In this document: positions 48,594 through 61,785 of the stretch, one piece after another
Numbering within the stretch: the stretch's first letter is position 1
Layout: each line of letters opens with the position of its first letter
Assembly: GCA_000231825.2 (NCBI GenBank)
Contig: JH720307.1
Coordinates: 1,202,880 to 1,266,879, forward strand
Direction: 5' to 3'
DNA: 64,000 nucleotides
Origin: Tetrahymena elliotti 4EA
Lineage: Eukaryota > Ciliophora > Oligohymenophorea > Hymenostomatida > Tetrahymenidae
The notes under the pieces: generated by a model
The model's input: the letters and a program-made list of their open reading frames with translations, nothing else
What the model was told of the DNA's origin: nothing
Databases searched by the model: none
Program-made: the position numbers and the translations under genes

Positions 48594-50127
48594 ATTCTAG
48601 AATCAGAATTAGGGAAGATTATTAAGAAATAAGCCCAAGGCAGTATAAATTTTGAAAATATTTTAATAAATAAATTATTTCAATATTTATTTAAAGTATT
48701 TATAGGGCTTCTTTTATTTTAAGTTTAATTTACTATTTTTTGTAATATTTTTTTGATAAATCTTTCTTTTAAAACTAATATTTTATCTTCTTAAATTTTG
48801 TTGCTTGCTGGCTGTTCTACTTTCAACTGTATTCAAAATTTCCATCAACTCAAATTACTTAGTCTACAATAACAACTTTAAAAATATAAATTCAATCATA
48901 TCAATCAAAACACAAATTATTACTTTGTTAAATAGTTTTTCAGGGAATAATTAAATAAATCCTTCTAAAAATCATCATTTTATTTAAAGACAATATATTT
49001 TACCATGGAGTTTTTTGAAACGAATATTAGAAAAGTGAATAAACATTAGCTATAAAAGAAAATAAATTTAAACTCATTTCTCTTTCTGATTAAATTTGTA
49101 ATTTTTGTGATCAAGCAAAATTTAAAAAAGTGTAATCAAATAAATATTTGTCTAACAAAATAAATTATTTAAATAAGGTGTTAAATAACTCAGTTATTAA
49201 TGTTAAAAAATTAACTGAAAAAAATTTTAATGAAACAATCAATAAATTCAAGAAATAATCTTAAAATCAATAAATCTCTCATAAAATATCTTAAAAATAA
49301 TTATTCAAAAACAAAATATTTTTATATTGGCTTCTATTTTACTGTATTTATTTTAAATGAAGATAAAAAATACTTAAAAAAATAATTTCTCAACTTTAAA
49401 ATGATTCATAATTTGAGAAGAGAAAATATTTTAGTTAATTTTAGCTTAAATGTTGAAATTTCTTTAAAAAAAAGATTTTCAAAATTAATGCTAATCTAAA
49501 ATTTTACTCGATAAAAATTTTGTCTGTCTTTTTTAAAAATTTATACCCAAATAAATGGATAGTAACAAAAACCTCTATTTAAATACTCAAAAAATATAAA
49601 AGATTGTAAAAAATAAGATAGATCTTCATATTAATTAGATAATTTGTTAAATAAATGCATTTTTATAATTACCAAGATTTCTTTTTTGAAATTAATTTAA
49701 GTTTTTTAAATAAATATGTTTATTTTAAGTTCATAAAAATGTTTTAAAAAAGGTTTGTAAAAAAGAAACAATAAAAAAACAAACAGACAATATTTTAAAT
49801 ATTTAAAAAATCTTATTAAAATAAAAATTAATTACAAAAATATTTTAACTTCAAAGATTCAAAAAAAATGTAATTGAAAATCATTAATTTTCAAATGAGA
49901 ATAAGTAATATTTTAAATTTAATTTTTCTTTAATAAAAAATAGAAAACTTAATTTAAAAATACTAACAAAACAGAAAATAAAGAATAACTTGGAGGAAAT
50001 AATAGTAAAAATAAAATAATTTATTTTCTTTTATTGATTTTAGTTTTAATTTGGATTTTTAGGGTCAACTTCATAATTTATTAACATCTTCCTCTTTTAT
50101 AGTTTGTGAAAAGTAAACATATTATTT
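48594..50127. other. Intergenic AT-rich spacer
   Basis: 1.5 kb, upstream of the membrane-protein gene and downstream of the kinase gene, both minus strand. No gene or structural element recognised. Confidence 0.6.
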
Positions 50128-52744
50128 TCAATTTTATTTCTTTTAAATGAAATTAAGAGTATTTATTGATGCATTTTCAGCTTCTTTGGAAACATTTCTT
50201 ACGCCGCTACCCCCTGTGATTATTACATGTTAATCATCCTATTCTTCCAGTAAGCTCTCTAATTGCTATGTTTCATCTAGCATATCTTTGATTATGCTCT
50301 CAATTCTAGATTTAAATGCAGACATATCTATTCTTGTTTTTAAATCAAATATAAGCATATCTTCTACAACTTTTAATAAGTCAGTTCCTAAATCTTTTCT
50401 TTTCTCCATCATTTTCTTAACTTTAAAATCTTTCATAGCCTCTTCTGTATTAACTCCATCAATGTGGTCTAGTGTAATCATTCTCATCAGTATCAATCCT
50501 AAACTAAAAACATCACATTAATAGTAATTCAGTTTATATTTCTAAATAATGTTATTTTATTCAACACCTTCACGCATTTCTGGAGACATCCATTTTAAAG
50601 ATCCAACGTGAGTATTTTATCTGTAAAAATCTTCTAAACTCAGCTATCTAGCAGCTCCAAAATCTGAAAGTTTATAAGTATCATTAGCTATTAAAATATT
50701 CTAAGGTTTTAAATCTCTATGAGTGATAGCTTGTTTGTTGTGTAAATCTCTCATCAAAAATCCAATTTATTTACAAAAATCTAAAATTTCTTATTTTGTG
50801 TAATGCTTTTTCTATTTTAATATAACATAAATTAAAATAAAAGTTTTATTTAAATAAACAAAATAATTTTACTTCTTTTACTCTTTCTTATATTTGTTGC
50901 TCAAGACTTTCTTAAGCAAGCTCTAGAATAATAAATAATTACTTATCTGGTAAATAAAAATAATTAATTAATCTTATGACATTTGGATACATTTGTAGTC
51001 TATCTAATAGATAAACTTCTTAAAGTTATTCTTAGGCTATTTCTTTTCTGATAATAACTTTCTTTACAGCTCTTTTTTGTTCTTTTAGATTTTTATTATA
51101 CATTAATGCTATTTTACTTGGCTTTTCAATACATTCAAATACAGAACCAAATGTTCCTCTTCCTAAACTTTTATCTTCTAGAATCTCGTATTTCTCATTA
51201 AACTACTCTTAGTTTAAGACATATTTCTTCTTCTCCTACTAACATTAATAGAGGTCTCTTATGATTTAATTTTTAGACTTCGTTTTATAGAATAGTATGA
51301 ATAAGAATCCTGTTAAAATTATTATAAATAACCCTAAGCTGCCATATCCTAGATATGACATTAAATTACTTGGTTTAATTGTATGCTATTTTAGTCCAGT
51401 ATAAAGTATATAATAATTACTACTATCCATTTAGCAAAAAACTTCTACAATTCTGTCATGCTACTTTTCATCTAAATTAATTCTATAAGAAACATAATTT
51501 GGATTTGAAATACAAGTTATATTTTTAGATAAATATTAGCTGAGAGAAAGAGTATTATTATGGCTTTACTATTTAAATATATTAACTACTGTTTTTATTT
51601 GAGATGTGTATTGTATAAAAATTATTGAAGATTAACTCTAAATGAAAATAGAATATCTATCATCACTACCAGTCTAATATCCATTATTTAATACTATATA
51701 CTTTGGACATAGGATGCTGTATTGGTTTTAATCATTATAGACTTTATTTAAGAAACTAATACACTTTGGACTACTTGGCTCTTTAGTTTAGGCTATCATT
51801 AAAGCATAATAATTTGGAAGTTTGTAAAGCACCTTCTTTACCTTATAGTTTTCTATTATCAAAACCCAATAAATAAAATCTTTCTAAATAGTATAATCAT
51901 AAACTGTTATTGCAAAAGGTAGGTTATTTTAAAAGTTATCTTATTCTAGAATATTAATTTCAAAGACATAATAAATAGTTGAGTAAATTTATGGTAAGGT
52001 GAGATCAATTTTAAAAAGTTCAATTTTGCTATTGTCTTAAGAGCCCTTAAATAAATATATTTATTATTCATTAAGAGTTGATATACCAGCTACTATTCCA
52101 GTGCTAACAACGTGGAAATATAAATCATTCATTGAGTACCAAATTAAGTTGCTCTTATCCAATAAGTTTTACTTTAAAAAATATAAATTTGTTTAGTATA
52201 AAAAGAACACCTAATAGCTTTAATTTAGATCCTAAGGGTCTTTGTCATCTTCTTTTAAAATCTTAATTATATTAAGCTTTTGGTTGTCTATTTATAAAAT
52301 ATTTTAGAAATAAATTGATTGATTGATGATATTTTTATCTTTAAAATAGTAATTACATTATTGTGGATCTGATTATGTGTGACTAAGATCTGAAAAGCTG
52401 ATAGAATGGGCTATTAAATTCTTTGAATTATCTTACTCTACAAAGTATAAATAACATTCAGATTCTCCATCAACTTAATGAGTTTGCATAATTGCGTTTA
52501 AAGGAAATTTAACATTCAAATTACTTGTTTTTATGATTTTAAATTCTTAAAAATCATAAAAATCTAGCAAGGCATATGTACCGTTGTTATTATAATAAGC
52601 GATAGCATTTTGCTTGCATAAATAGAAATCAGGATTAAAGCCTTAATCCATAATATTTATAGTGTAAAGCGTTGAGTTAATAGCTTTAAAAAGATAAAAT
52701 ATAAAAAAGTATATTTTCACTTAAAAAATTAGCTCTAATTTCAT
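50128..52744 (-). CDS. Receptor-like transmembrane Ser/Thr protein kinase
   Basis: Minus-strand exons 52744-50873 and 50811-50128, 851 residues; one 61-bp phase-0 intron. The N terminus (KIYFFIFYLFKAINS) is a signal peptide. Residues about 30-455 are extracytoplasmic, strand-rich and repetitive like a propeller, with several Cys. A single membrane helix follows at about 462-487 (GLFIIILTGFLFILFY), then a basic stop-transfer KTKSKN. The kinase domain runs from about 522 to 800: GRGTFGSVFE (glycine loop), KRAVKKV (lysine), HRDLKPQNIL (catalytic loop), LSDFGAAR, KWMSPEM for APE, DVFSLGLILMRM. All catalytic residues are present, so it should be active. The layout (signal peptide, luminal domain, one TM, kinase) resembles PERK/IRE1-type sensors, but there is no C-terminal RNase domain. 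It may equally be a plasma-membrane receptor kinase of ciliate type. Confidence 0.88.
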
Positions 52745-53211
52745 TTTAAACTTATTGGATTTGCTTAATTATTTTCTTTAATTTGATCTCAAATAAAACC
52801 CAAATAATTCTTTTTAATCATAATAAATTTATTGATTTTTTTAATTTTTTAGTTAAATGTACATCACTGATCAGGAGCATGAGGCTAATAAGAAGATTAA
52901 AAAAATTAAAAAATTATTTTATCAAATAAATTAAGTTGTTGAAATATTTTTATTTTAAAATTTAAATATTTTATTTAGTAAAATTAAATTTGCCAATTTA
53001 AAAAAATAAATAAATTTTTGTTTTTTGATAAAATGTTTAATATTTAGAAATTTAAAACCAATTATATCTCTTTGTCTACTAAATTCATTGTTTGTCTTTT
53101 AATTAAAAATGCAAAAAGATTATTGTTTGATATTAATTGATAATTAAACTTAATGTAAATAATTAATATTCGTTGATATTTAATTCATAAAGATTATTAG
53201 ATTTTCAAATT
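52745..53211. promoter_or_regulatory. Divergent promoter region, kinase / NKAP
   Basis: 467 bp between two divergently transcribed genes, so both promoters must lie here or overlap the 5' ends. It is A/T-rich with long poly-T/A tracts. No TATA-like or initiator motif can be singled out against the background. Confidence 0.5.
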
Positions 53212-54779
53212 ATGGGTAAATATAGTTCATCTCGAAGTAGATCTAACTCAAAAAACAAAAGCAAAAAAGATAGCACAAGCTATACTAATAATTCTAGAAA
53301 GCAAAATGATTCTTACAGAAAGAAAAGTTAGAGTAGAAGTAAAAGTAGAGATAGAAATGATAGAAGAGATAGATAAAATTAAAAAAGTAATAGAGATAAA
53401 AGACATAATTCCAGTCATAGTAGAAGCAGTAGCAGAGGTAGCAATAAAGAAAAACCTTTAAGAAATTACTCAAGAAGAGATAGATCAGATAGTAGGGATA
53501 ATGATAAAAGAAAAGGTTATGGTGGATATAATTAAGGTGGCAAATAAAGACTTAGTAGAGAAGAATTATTGGTAAAAAGAATTGAATAGAGATAAAATTT
53601 AAGATTTAGAAATAGTATATGGGAGTATAGCACAGATGAAGAAGATTACTAAAAGGAAATATAGCAATTTTACTAAAGAATAGAAAATGATAAGTTGAAG
53701 ATTGAGGAAGAAAATAAAATGAAAGAAGAAACCAAAAGATTAAGAAAACTAAGAAGAATACAAAAACATCAAAATAATGGAGATTATTTAGATGAAAATG
53801 ATCAAGATAGTGATGATGATGTCTCTGTTAGTAGTAAATCTAGTAATTTTGCTTCAGATTTATCTGATTCAAGTATTTCTTCTGATTCAGATTCTGATAG
53901 TGATGACAGTATAAGTTCAAATAGCTCTGATGATGATAAAAAGAAATCATCAATGAAAAAGGCATCAAAAAAATCAAGTAAAAGCAATAAGAAAGATAAA
54001 AAATCAAAGAAGGATAAAAAGTAAAAAGATAAACCTCAAAAAAAATCTAAAGATTAGAAAATCAATAAAGTAAAAAGTGATGAAGATGAATCAGAGTTTG
54101 AGTCAGATAATTCATTTGCTAAACTTTGTAGAGAAAAAGTAAATGGACCAGATAAAAAAAAGAAGCAATAAAATAAATTAAAAGTAGCAAACAAATAATA
54201 ACCAGAAAAAATAAAAAAAGCTGAAGAAATTTAACCAAATAATGTTGAAGTAGAAAAGGAATAGTCAGCTTCTGATTCTGATGATATGGATGAAGAAATA
54301 AACCTTGATGATCAAAATAAACCTATTATGTCATATCTCCCTATTGGTCCTCAAGTAATTAATTTTTCCTTTTAGTTTTTGAAAAACTAATTTTTATTTT
54401 TCAAATATAGCCATTAGTCTTAAATGAAGGTAAAAAAGATAATTACAGTGGTTTATTACCAGGTGAAGGAGAAGCTATTGCTTAGTATTATGATGAAGGT
54501 AAACGTATTCCTCGTAGAGGTGAAGTAGGTTTGTCATCTGATTAAATTCAAAAGTATGAAGATCTTGGTTATGTAATGAGTGGTTCAAGACATAAAAGAA
54601 TGAATGCAGTACGTAAGATGAAAGAAGCTAAAGTTATCAGTCAGCAAGAAAAAAAAGCCATGGCCATTTATAATTATCAACAAAAAAATAAGCAAGAGAA
54701 GAAGCTAGATATTTACTTCAAATAAATGTTAGAAGAGAAGATTAAAACAACAACATCAAATTAAGATTAAACCAATTGA
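53212..54779 (+). CDS. NKAP-family nuclear RS-rich protein
   Basis: Model join(53212..54354, 54411..54779), 503 residues; the 56-bp intron is phase 0. The first 110 residues are Arg/Ser-rich (RSRSRN-type and SRSKSRDRNDRRDR), and the middle holds Ser/Asp repeats (SDSDSDSDDS) and Lys-rich runs, typical of splicing-associated proteins. The C-terminal 120 residues are the diagnostic NKAP domain: LPGEGEAIAQYYDEGKRIPR, RGEVGLSSDQI, LGYVMSGSRHKRMNAVRKMK and a final basic helix (IYNYQQKNKQEKK). NKAP proteins act in nuclear RNA processing and transcriptional repression in animals; function in ciliates is inferred. It starts 467 bp from the divergent kinase gene. Confidence 0.92.
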
Positions 54780-55665
54780 TTTCTTATTAAGAAAATAAAC
54801 CTTTAAAATTTAAATTTATTTGTAATTTAAAACCAACCAAAATTGTATCTTTCATATATTTTATTTTATAATCAAAAAATAATTTTAAAAAATTTATAGC
54901 TAGATTTCCTAATTTTGAAATTAATAAACTTTCATAAAATATTTTTCATATCAAATCCAATAATTTTACTTTTCATTTAATTTAACTCAATTCAATAAAT
55001 TATATTTGAAGATTTTTTATCTAAATTATTTAAGCTCGAATATTAATATTCATCTTTATTATCCATTTTTTAAATATTTTAAATTGATTCTTTCTTATTT
55101 TTAAAATTTTAATATTTGAAATAACTTTAATACCTGTAAAAACATCCTGACATCTAAATTCTTACTCTATTTTCAAATTTATGAGATAAAGCATTGTAAT
55201 ATATATTTTGAATGAAAACCTATCTGTTTAAAGTAAAAACAATCTAAAATAATTCTACTTCCAACTACAATAAAGATTAAACTAAATAAGGTAAATATGT
55301 ATTTAGATTAAGCTAGAATATTAAAATCTAATAAAACAATTAATTTAGTTATTTCAAAATAATAAAATCTTAAGAAAGAGTTTAAAATGATTAAGTTTGC
55401 AATGGTAAAGCAATTCATTTTTAATTAGAAATATGTTTTTTGTTAAATTTTTACTATTTTATGAATATTTAATAGAGTGCAATATCTATCTGATTTGTAG
55501 ATAAATACGTAATATCATTTTGATAATAAAGTAGAAAAACTTTGGATTTATTTTTGATATAATCTAAGAAGATCTCTTTTTTATTTTTGAGTTATTGTCA
55601 TAGATGCAACAAATAATTATTTAAATAATAAAAGTTAAGATTGTTTTCTTTAAAATTAAAAAAAG
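54780..55665. other. Intergenic AT-rich spacer
   Basis: About 0.9 kb with no recognisable coding, RNA or repeat signal. Confidence 0.6.
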
Positions 55666-56824
55666 ATGAATTAGGTAGGAAAAGTTAACCAATTCTTTTC
55701 TATTTGTGTATAATTAGCAAACGAAGCTGCTAAAATTATTCATAGTATCTAAACTGGTGGTCTCAAAGCTGAGTAGTGGAAAGGAAAGGATGACCCAATG
55801 ACTGTTGCAGATGTTAAAGCTCAAACCCTGATAGTTAAAGGAATCAGAAAGCATTACCCTAATATAACCATAGTTGGAGAGGAATCAGTAGAGTAAAAAT
55901 AAAAAAAATAAGAAATTAAGCTATAAAATCATAATATTTTATTAACTAACTCTTTGAATTCAACTTTTACTACTATTAAAGCAAAATTTCTCATTTTTGA
56001 TTTTTGATTTTAATTCTAGTTTTTCAAAGTTAAGCTGATATTTATTTAACTAAAACATAAGGTTTGAAGGTGATTTAGGATATGATGTTAATAATCTGAA
56101 TCCTAATTTGATTCCTGAGTAGTATTTCAACACAGCAAAAATATAAAATTCTTTTAACATTGATGATGTAGTTGTTTGGATTGATCCCTTAGATGGAACA
56201 CTTTCTTATGTTAAGGAAGAATATGATGCAGTAACTACTTTGATAGGAGTTTCTCTTCATAATAGACCTTTAATGGGTTTAATTTCTTAACCTTATCAAT
56301 TAGAAAAGAATGGCACATTCAAATTCAATCCCAAGATTTATTTTGGTCATGTAGGTAGTAATTAGGCTTATTATGCATATGGAGAAGAGTTGGATGAAGA
56401 AGGTAGAAAGAGCTATTTGCCTTATGAACTAAAATTAAATCAAACAAACAGACCTTTAGATTAATTGATTGGAGCAACTTCCAAACACAGAGTTAAAGAG
56501 AATATCATTAACTTTATTAAGAATGATTTGAAGCCTGCTGTTTTACTTTAAAATGGTGGCTCGGGTAAAAAATGTTTACAAGTCCTAGAGAAAGAAGTTG
56601 ATTTTTGTACTCATTTGAGTGGCAAAGCCAGTAGATGGGATACAGTAGCATGTGAAGCAATACTTTAAATTTATGGAGGTGGAATTACAGATATTTATGG
56701 AAATAAATATGATTACGATAGTAAATTGAAAAGCTATTACAATGTTAATGGAGGTGTTTATACCCTAAGACCTGACGTCCAAGAATATTTAATTAGTAAA
56801 ACTAAAAATTTTTAAATTGAATGA
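55666..56824 (+). CDS. 3'(2'),5'-bisphosphate nucleotidase, BPNT1-like (IMPase fold)
   Basis: Model join(55666..55892, 56062..56824), 329 residues; the 169-bp intron splits a Glu codon and closes phase. Motifs of the Li+-sensitive phosphatase superfamily are complete: DDPMTVADVKAQ (metal-site Asp), IVGEES (Glu), VVWIDPLDGT (the DPxDGT metal loop) and SRWDTVACEA (the second Asp motif, WDxxA). GGSGKKCLQV corresponds to the GG(S/A)G..K loop. The length fits the family. The enzyme converts PAP to AMP and phosphate, clearing the product of sulfotransfer, and some members act on inositol polyphosphates; a choice between these cannot be made from motifs alone. No targeting peptide seen, so cytosolic. 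Confidence 0.9.
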
Positions 56825-57867
56825 AGAATGATTCTCAATTTGGCAATCAATCAGTAATTTAATTTATGTTAAATGATAAATCAAAATAATACTTTTGTAA
56901 ATTAACTTAAACTCAACAAATCAGATAGATATTTCATATAGTATTGTATTGAAATGTATTTTTAAAATTTTTTAATAATATCTTCATAATTTTAATATTT
57001 TTTGATCTTTTATAATTTAATGAAAGGCTGGATGAAATTTATTAATTAATTTCTTTTAATGGTCTTGTGTTCTAAATTTCTTGTAAAGTAGAAAAAAAGT
57101 AAATAGATTTCACAAATGATAAATAGTATATTTGAAGTTTTAATTTATCTATTTTAATTTTCTTCATTTTATTTATTAATTTCAGGATTATCTTAAAGAT
57201 TTTTAATTTTTAATAAGAATTTATTCTTCAATTATTGATAGTAATCAAAAGTATTTGATATTTGTTTTTAAATCAGTGAACTAGCCTTCATTAATACCTA
57301 CTACATTGTAGAAGTAGATTATTTTTTTACTAAAAAATTAGTTTAGAAAATATCAGTTTATAAATTTTGATTGATAATTATACTCTGTTTACATTTTTAA
57401 AAATGAGGATACCTCTCTAAATCAATATAAATTATTCAAAGCAAATATTTTCACAAAAATTTATCAGTATTAATGGATTATACTTACTACATGACTGTAC
57501 ACAAAAAATATCTTAGAAATCAAAACAATAATGAGGTCTAAGATTTAAATACATTTTTTAAACATTAAAAATTCCTTTTCAAGAAATCGCAATTTGGAAT
57601 ATGTTCTAATAAAGAATTACATTGTAGATAATTACTTGATAGGTTAAGAAAAAAATTTAAATAATAGCTTTTATTGATTTTTTTCTTTATGTTAAAATAA
57701 ATTATCGAATGCCAAAAAGATATAAATTATTAGTCAAAAAATAGTTAATATAATAATCAACAAATAAATAGATAAATAGATAGTTACAAATAAGCAAACT
57801 AAGTAAATCAATTATCAAAAGAATTATATAAAAAAACTGATTTAGTAGAAATATTTCTATTTAGGTA
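56825..57867. other. Intergenic spacer with tetranucleotide-like run
   Basis: About 1.04 kb, A/T-rich. Around 57761-57785 there is an imperfect ATAA/ATAG repeat just upstream of the next gene. Nothing else recognised. Confidence 0.55.
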
Positions 57868-60800
57868 ATGGCTCAAAGACAGATGAAAGAGAGAGAAGAA
57901 AGTCTTCTTTCTATGCTTGGTTATGTAAAGTTTATTCATGAATCTGAAGAAAAAGATAGTAAAAACCATTATTATTCTACATAAAATTATTTTAATCCTT
58001 CAAAAACGTCTACTAATCTTCATCAGCAAGTTAGATTGAAATAAAAAAAGCAGTTGTCTGAAAAGTTTTTGAAGATTTCTCCTTCTAATTAAAAAATGTC
58101 ATATGATACAGCCAAAACAAAAGATATGTCAGATTAGCAGTAGTATTTAAAACAACATTTTTAAAGTTACTTGTAGACTCCAAAAAATGAGTTTACTATG
58201 GATGATCAATTCAAAAAAGAGTTTCCTTTAATAAACAAGTCTGATGGAAAAATATAAAATCACCTATTAACTCCTAAGCAAACAAATCCAGATTTGTATT
58301 ATCATTCTGCTAGATATACCCATAACAGCAAAGTTTAGGCAGAAGATTAATAAAACTCATAAAATATGTCTAACTCTTCATAGATAATTTAAGAAATTTT
58401 TATAAATCAGCAACTAAAATAACGAATTCCTACTCCATAACTCACGCAGTAAGTAAATAAATTTTTTAAATCACGTAAATTCCTACTAAACCAGCTTAAT
58501 TCTTTTAACCAACCTAATGCTAAGCTAAATAATTTTGCTATTAGTGATTTATCTTAGAAAATTCCCACTGAAACAAATAGATCAAATAAATCAGTATTTA
58601 AAGATTTTAAATTGAATGTCTAAGAAATATCTAATTCTCTATCAAGAGCAAAAATGTTAAGTGCTAAACAACTTTCTGAAAATAGATTTTCTTTGTCCTC
58701 TTATACAGCAACAAACTTGCAGAAAAGACATAAGGCTGCTCTATTGGTATAGAATGAAGTGAATGGGTAATAAGGAGCTTCTCACCTATTAAAGCCTTTA
58801 AATTTTAAGTAATATACAAATACTTAAGCCAATAAAAGTAAAGTGAAAACATTAGAAGGAATTAGAGAAAACTAAGAATTTCAAATGGATGGTAACTTTG
58901 AAAGTATAAACGAAATTAAATAAAAACCATATAAAAATAATTAAACAAAAAATGACCAAGCTATTGTACTAAATACATCAAATGAATACCAGACTGCAGA
59001 CTAAAATAAACAAAATTCTAATTCAAAACCAGAAATTAAATCAAATAATTTAGAAACTAACAGATGGGTATTGAAGAACCCACTTTAATAGCCATAACTA
59101 GGAGAATCATCAAACTAAAATGATAATAAGAACAACAATAATAACCAAGGTGTTTTAACATATTCGAAAAGCTTTAGTCATTAATTTAATATTGGCTAAT
59201 TTATACAGAATAAAATCAATAATAAATAAGAAAATTAGTAAAGTGGTACTCAAATAAACTAAATTATGTAGAACGGAGATACTTTCTAAGATGAAAGAGT
59301 GAGGTTGGATAAGCAAAAAAAACAAAAATCAAAAACTATGATACACAAATTTGACTTTCAAAAATAAGATTAGTCAAATAAAAACTCTCAAACTGTTAGT
59401 TCTAAGAATATAAAATCTTAAAAAAATATACAATTATTTGAAGGAAACAGCTCCAGGTCCCAAAATTTAAAAAAATATGAAACTTCATAGCTGATATAGT
59501 TTGGAGAGTCCTCTAGCTTTAAGGATAAAAAAGCCAAACCTTATTTAGATACCTTGGCTAATAACAATACCTACGAATTTTTGGAGTAATTTTAATAATA
59601 TTAGTAATTAAAGAGTATCCAGTAGAATACAAATGAAACATAAATAGGAGGATAAGGTTCAATCAGAGGAGTTAAGATTGCAGGCATTTAAACATAATTT
59701 AGTTTATAATAACCTGCCTTATAAAAGAAAAGAAACTCATAAATTAAATCACCTTCATCATCAACTTCTCCTATAAAAAGAAAATTATTTTAACAATAAA
59801 TTCATGAGGATAATTATATTATAATGAATTCAGCTTTGATTTAAGAGCTTAATCAGAACGAGGTGCTTTCATAATATATTTAATAGTGTGGTTATTCTAT
59901 CGAAATGTTTTCTTTTTATATGATAAAGCTTTATTATTTCTGCACCAATAGCAGCCACCATAAAAAAGAAACTTAAAATAATGAGCATAATGAAAATAAG
60001 TAAACTAATTTTACAGAAAATGTATCTTAATAATCAAATAGAAATTAATATGTTTAAGAATTCCCGACACTAAAAGTAAATGAATAAACGTTTTTATCAG
60101 TTTTAGAAATATTTGTTAATAAAATGAAAGAATTATCAATTCCTTCTAATCTTATTAAAGAATTTTAGGAGTAATTTTTAAATACAATAAAGAATTTCAT
60201 GCCTTAAACTCTTATAGATGATCTAGGAGGCCTAGAAAAAATAAAACTTGTAATCCAAAAATTACTTGAGCATTTATGCTATGAAGATGGTATAATACCT
60301 GCATTTGATGGATAACTTATTCATTAAGTTTGTGAAGGAGTAATTGGATTACTTAGATCAGACTAGTCAACAATTGATGTTTATCTATCAAAACTTAAAA
60401 ATTCACCTATTTAAATTTCAAATGCTGAAATTTATCATATAAAAATTGGAATAGGTAAGGTAATGTAAGAGATGTTTTATCCTAAAAATTAAATATCTTA
60501 AATAGTTATGCGTATAAACAAACAAAGAGGATTCTTTAATTCTTTAAACAACTTTAGTAAAGATTCTTCATTTAGAAATGCTTTCATCCAGTCAATCTCA
60601 AAGAACAAGAAAATAATAGGATACTTTTTAGATCCTTCATAAAATATAATCCAAAATTTTTATGATGAATTTTTCCAAACAATATTTGGATAGAACAGAT
60701 TTGTGGATTTAATAGACTATTTTGAACATAAATTAAAAACTAATTAAATTCCACTTATTATGATAGAAGAAATTCATAAAACAATTATCGAAGCCTATAA

Positions 60801-61248
60801 ATTGACCTAGTAGGATGCCAATAGTCTTGCCATAAAAGATATTGCCATTAAAGTTGAAAGAATAAAATAAAAGGCTGATTTAATAACTTACTAATTTATA
60901 AATGTTGGAATGGAAATTAGTGAATTAGTAGATTAACTTATTGAGTGGTGTGAGTATGCTTTGATTAACATTAATTTGCCTGATGGAATGTAAGAAGACT
61001 CGATAATTAAACCAGAATTCTTAAAGGAATATTTCTTTTTAGTCTTATCAGAAGACGATCAATTATTTTCAATTTATGACCTAGATTATTCAGTTACGTA
61101 TCATAATATTATCGATTTTGACTATTGTTTCAATATGTGGTTATCAGGCATTTAAGAAGTCCTTCATAAAAATTTAGCTTATCCAAAAGAAAACATCAAG
61201 GATTTAATATCCTATCTTCGCATGAATTCTTTATTAATAAACTCTTGA
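57868..61248 (+). CDS. Large Gln/Asn/Ser-rich protein with helical C-terminal domain
   Basis: A single uninterrupted frame of 1126 residues from ATG 57868 to TGA 61246-61248. Residues 1-680 are low-complexity and polar, with many TAA/TAG glutamines, Asn runs (NDNKNNNNN) and Ser-rich stretches, probably disordered. Residues about 680-1120 are ordered and helix-rich: TLKVNEQTFLSVLEIFVNKM, LIDDLGGLEKIKLVIQKLL, QIVMRINKQRGFFNSLNNF, ELVDQLIEWCEYALINI, SEDDQLFSIYDLDYSV. No signal peptide, membrane helix or known catalytic motif. The shape (long disordered region plus unique helical module) resembles ciliate cortical or basal-body proteins, but that is only a guess. The start follows TTAGGTA; the first ATG is used. 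Confidence 0.8.
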
Positions 61249-61785
61249 TTTATTTTATTATTTTTTTCAGTTGTTCATTCAAATATTAGAGATTTTAATA
61301 ATAATACAACAATAAGCTCATAAATTATTAATTTTTTTGTGTAGAATATTCATCCTAATATCTTGAACGCTTAAAAATTTATGACCTATAATAAGTTTTT
61401 ATATATGGTTGAATTAAAAATATTTATGTTTATTTTGATTGCTTTTAGGTTTAAAGATAATAAATTTTAATCCCGAATTTTTTGTATAAAAATTTTATCA
61501 TTTAATATTATTTCAAAAGGAAAATTTTTTTGAAAGTATTGGAATCAGACAACTTTTTATGCAAGCGTAATTTAAGATTTCTTATTATTTGGGGTATACT
61601 TATTATTTAGAAATTAAAATAATAACATGCATTTGTGGTTAAAATGCAATTTATAATATCTAGATAATATATCATATTTTTTTAGAAAAATTATAAAATT
61701 GATCTTCTATAATAATTTTTATGTAGTACTTTTGTATTAAATTTTGAATATTGAGAAACATAAAATATAAATCTTGGCAGACAAT
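61249..61785. other. Intergenic spacer
   Basis: 537 bp between two genes on the same strand. No element recognised. Confidence 0.6.

Noticed and set aside
53802..53987. Minus-strand Ser/Leu/Asp ORF
   Set aside because: Antisense of the Ser/Asp repeat in NKAP.
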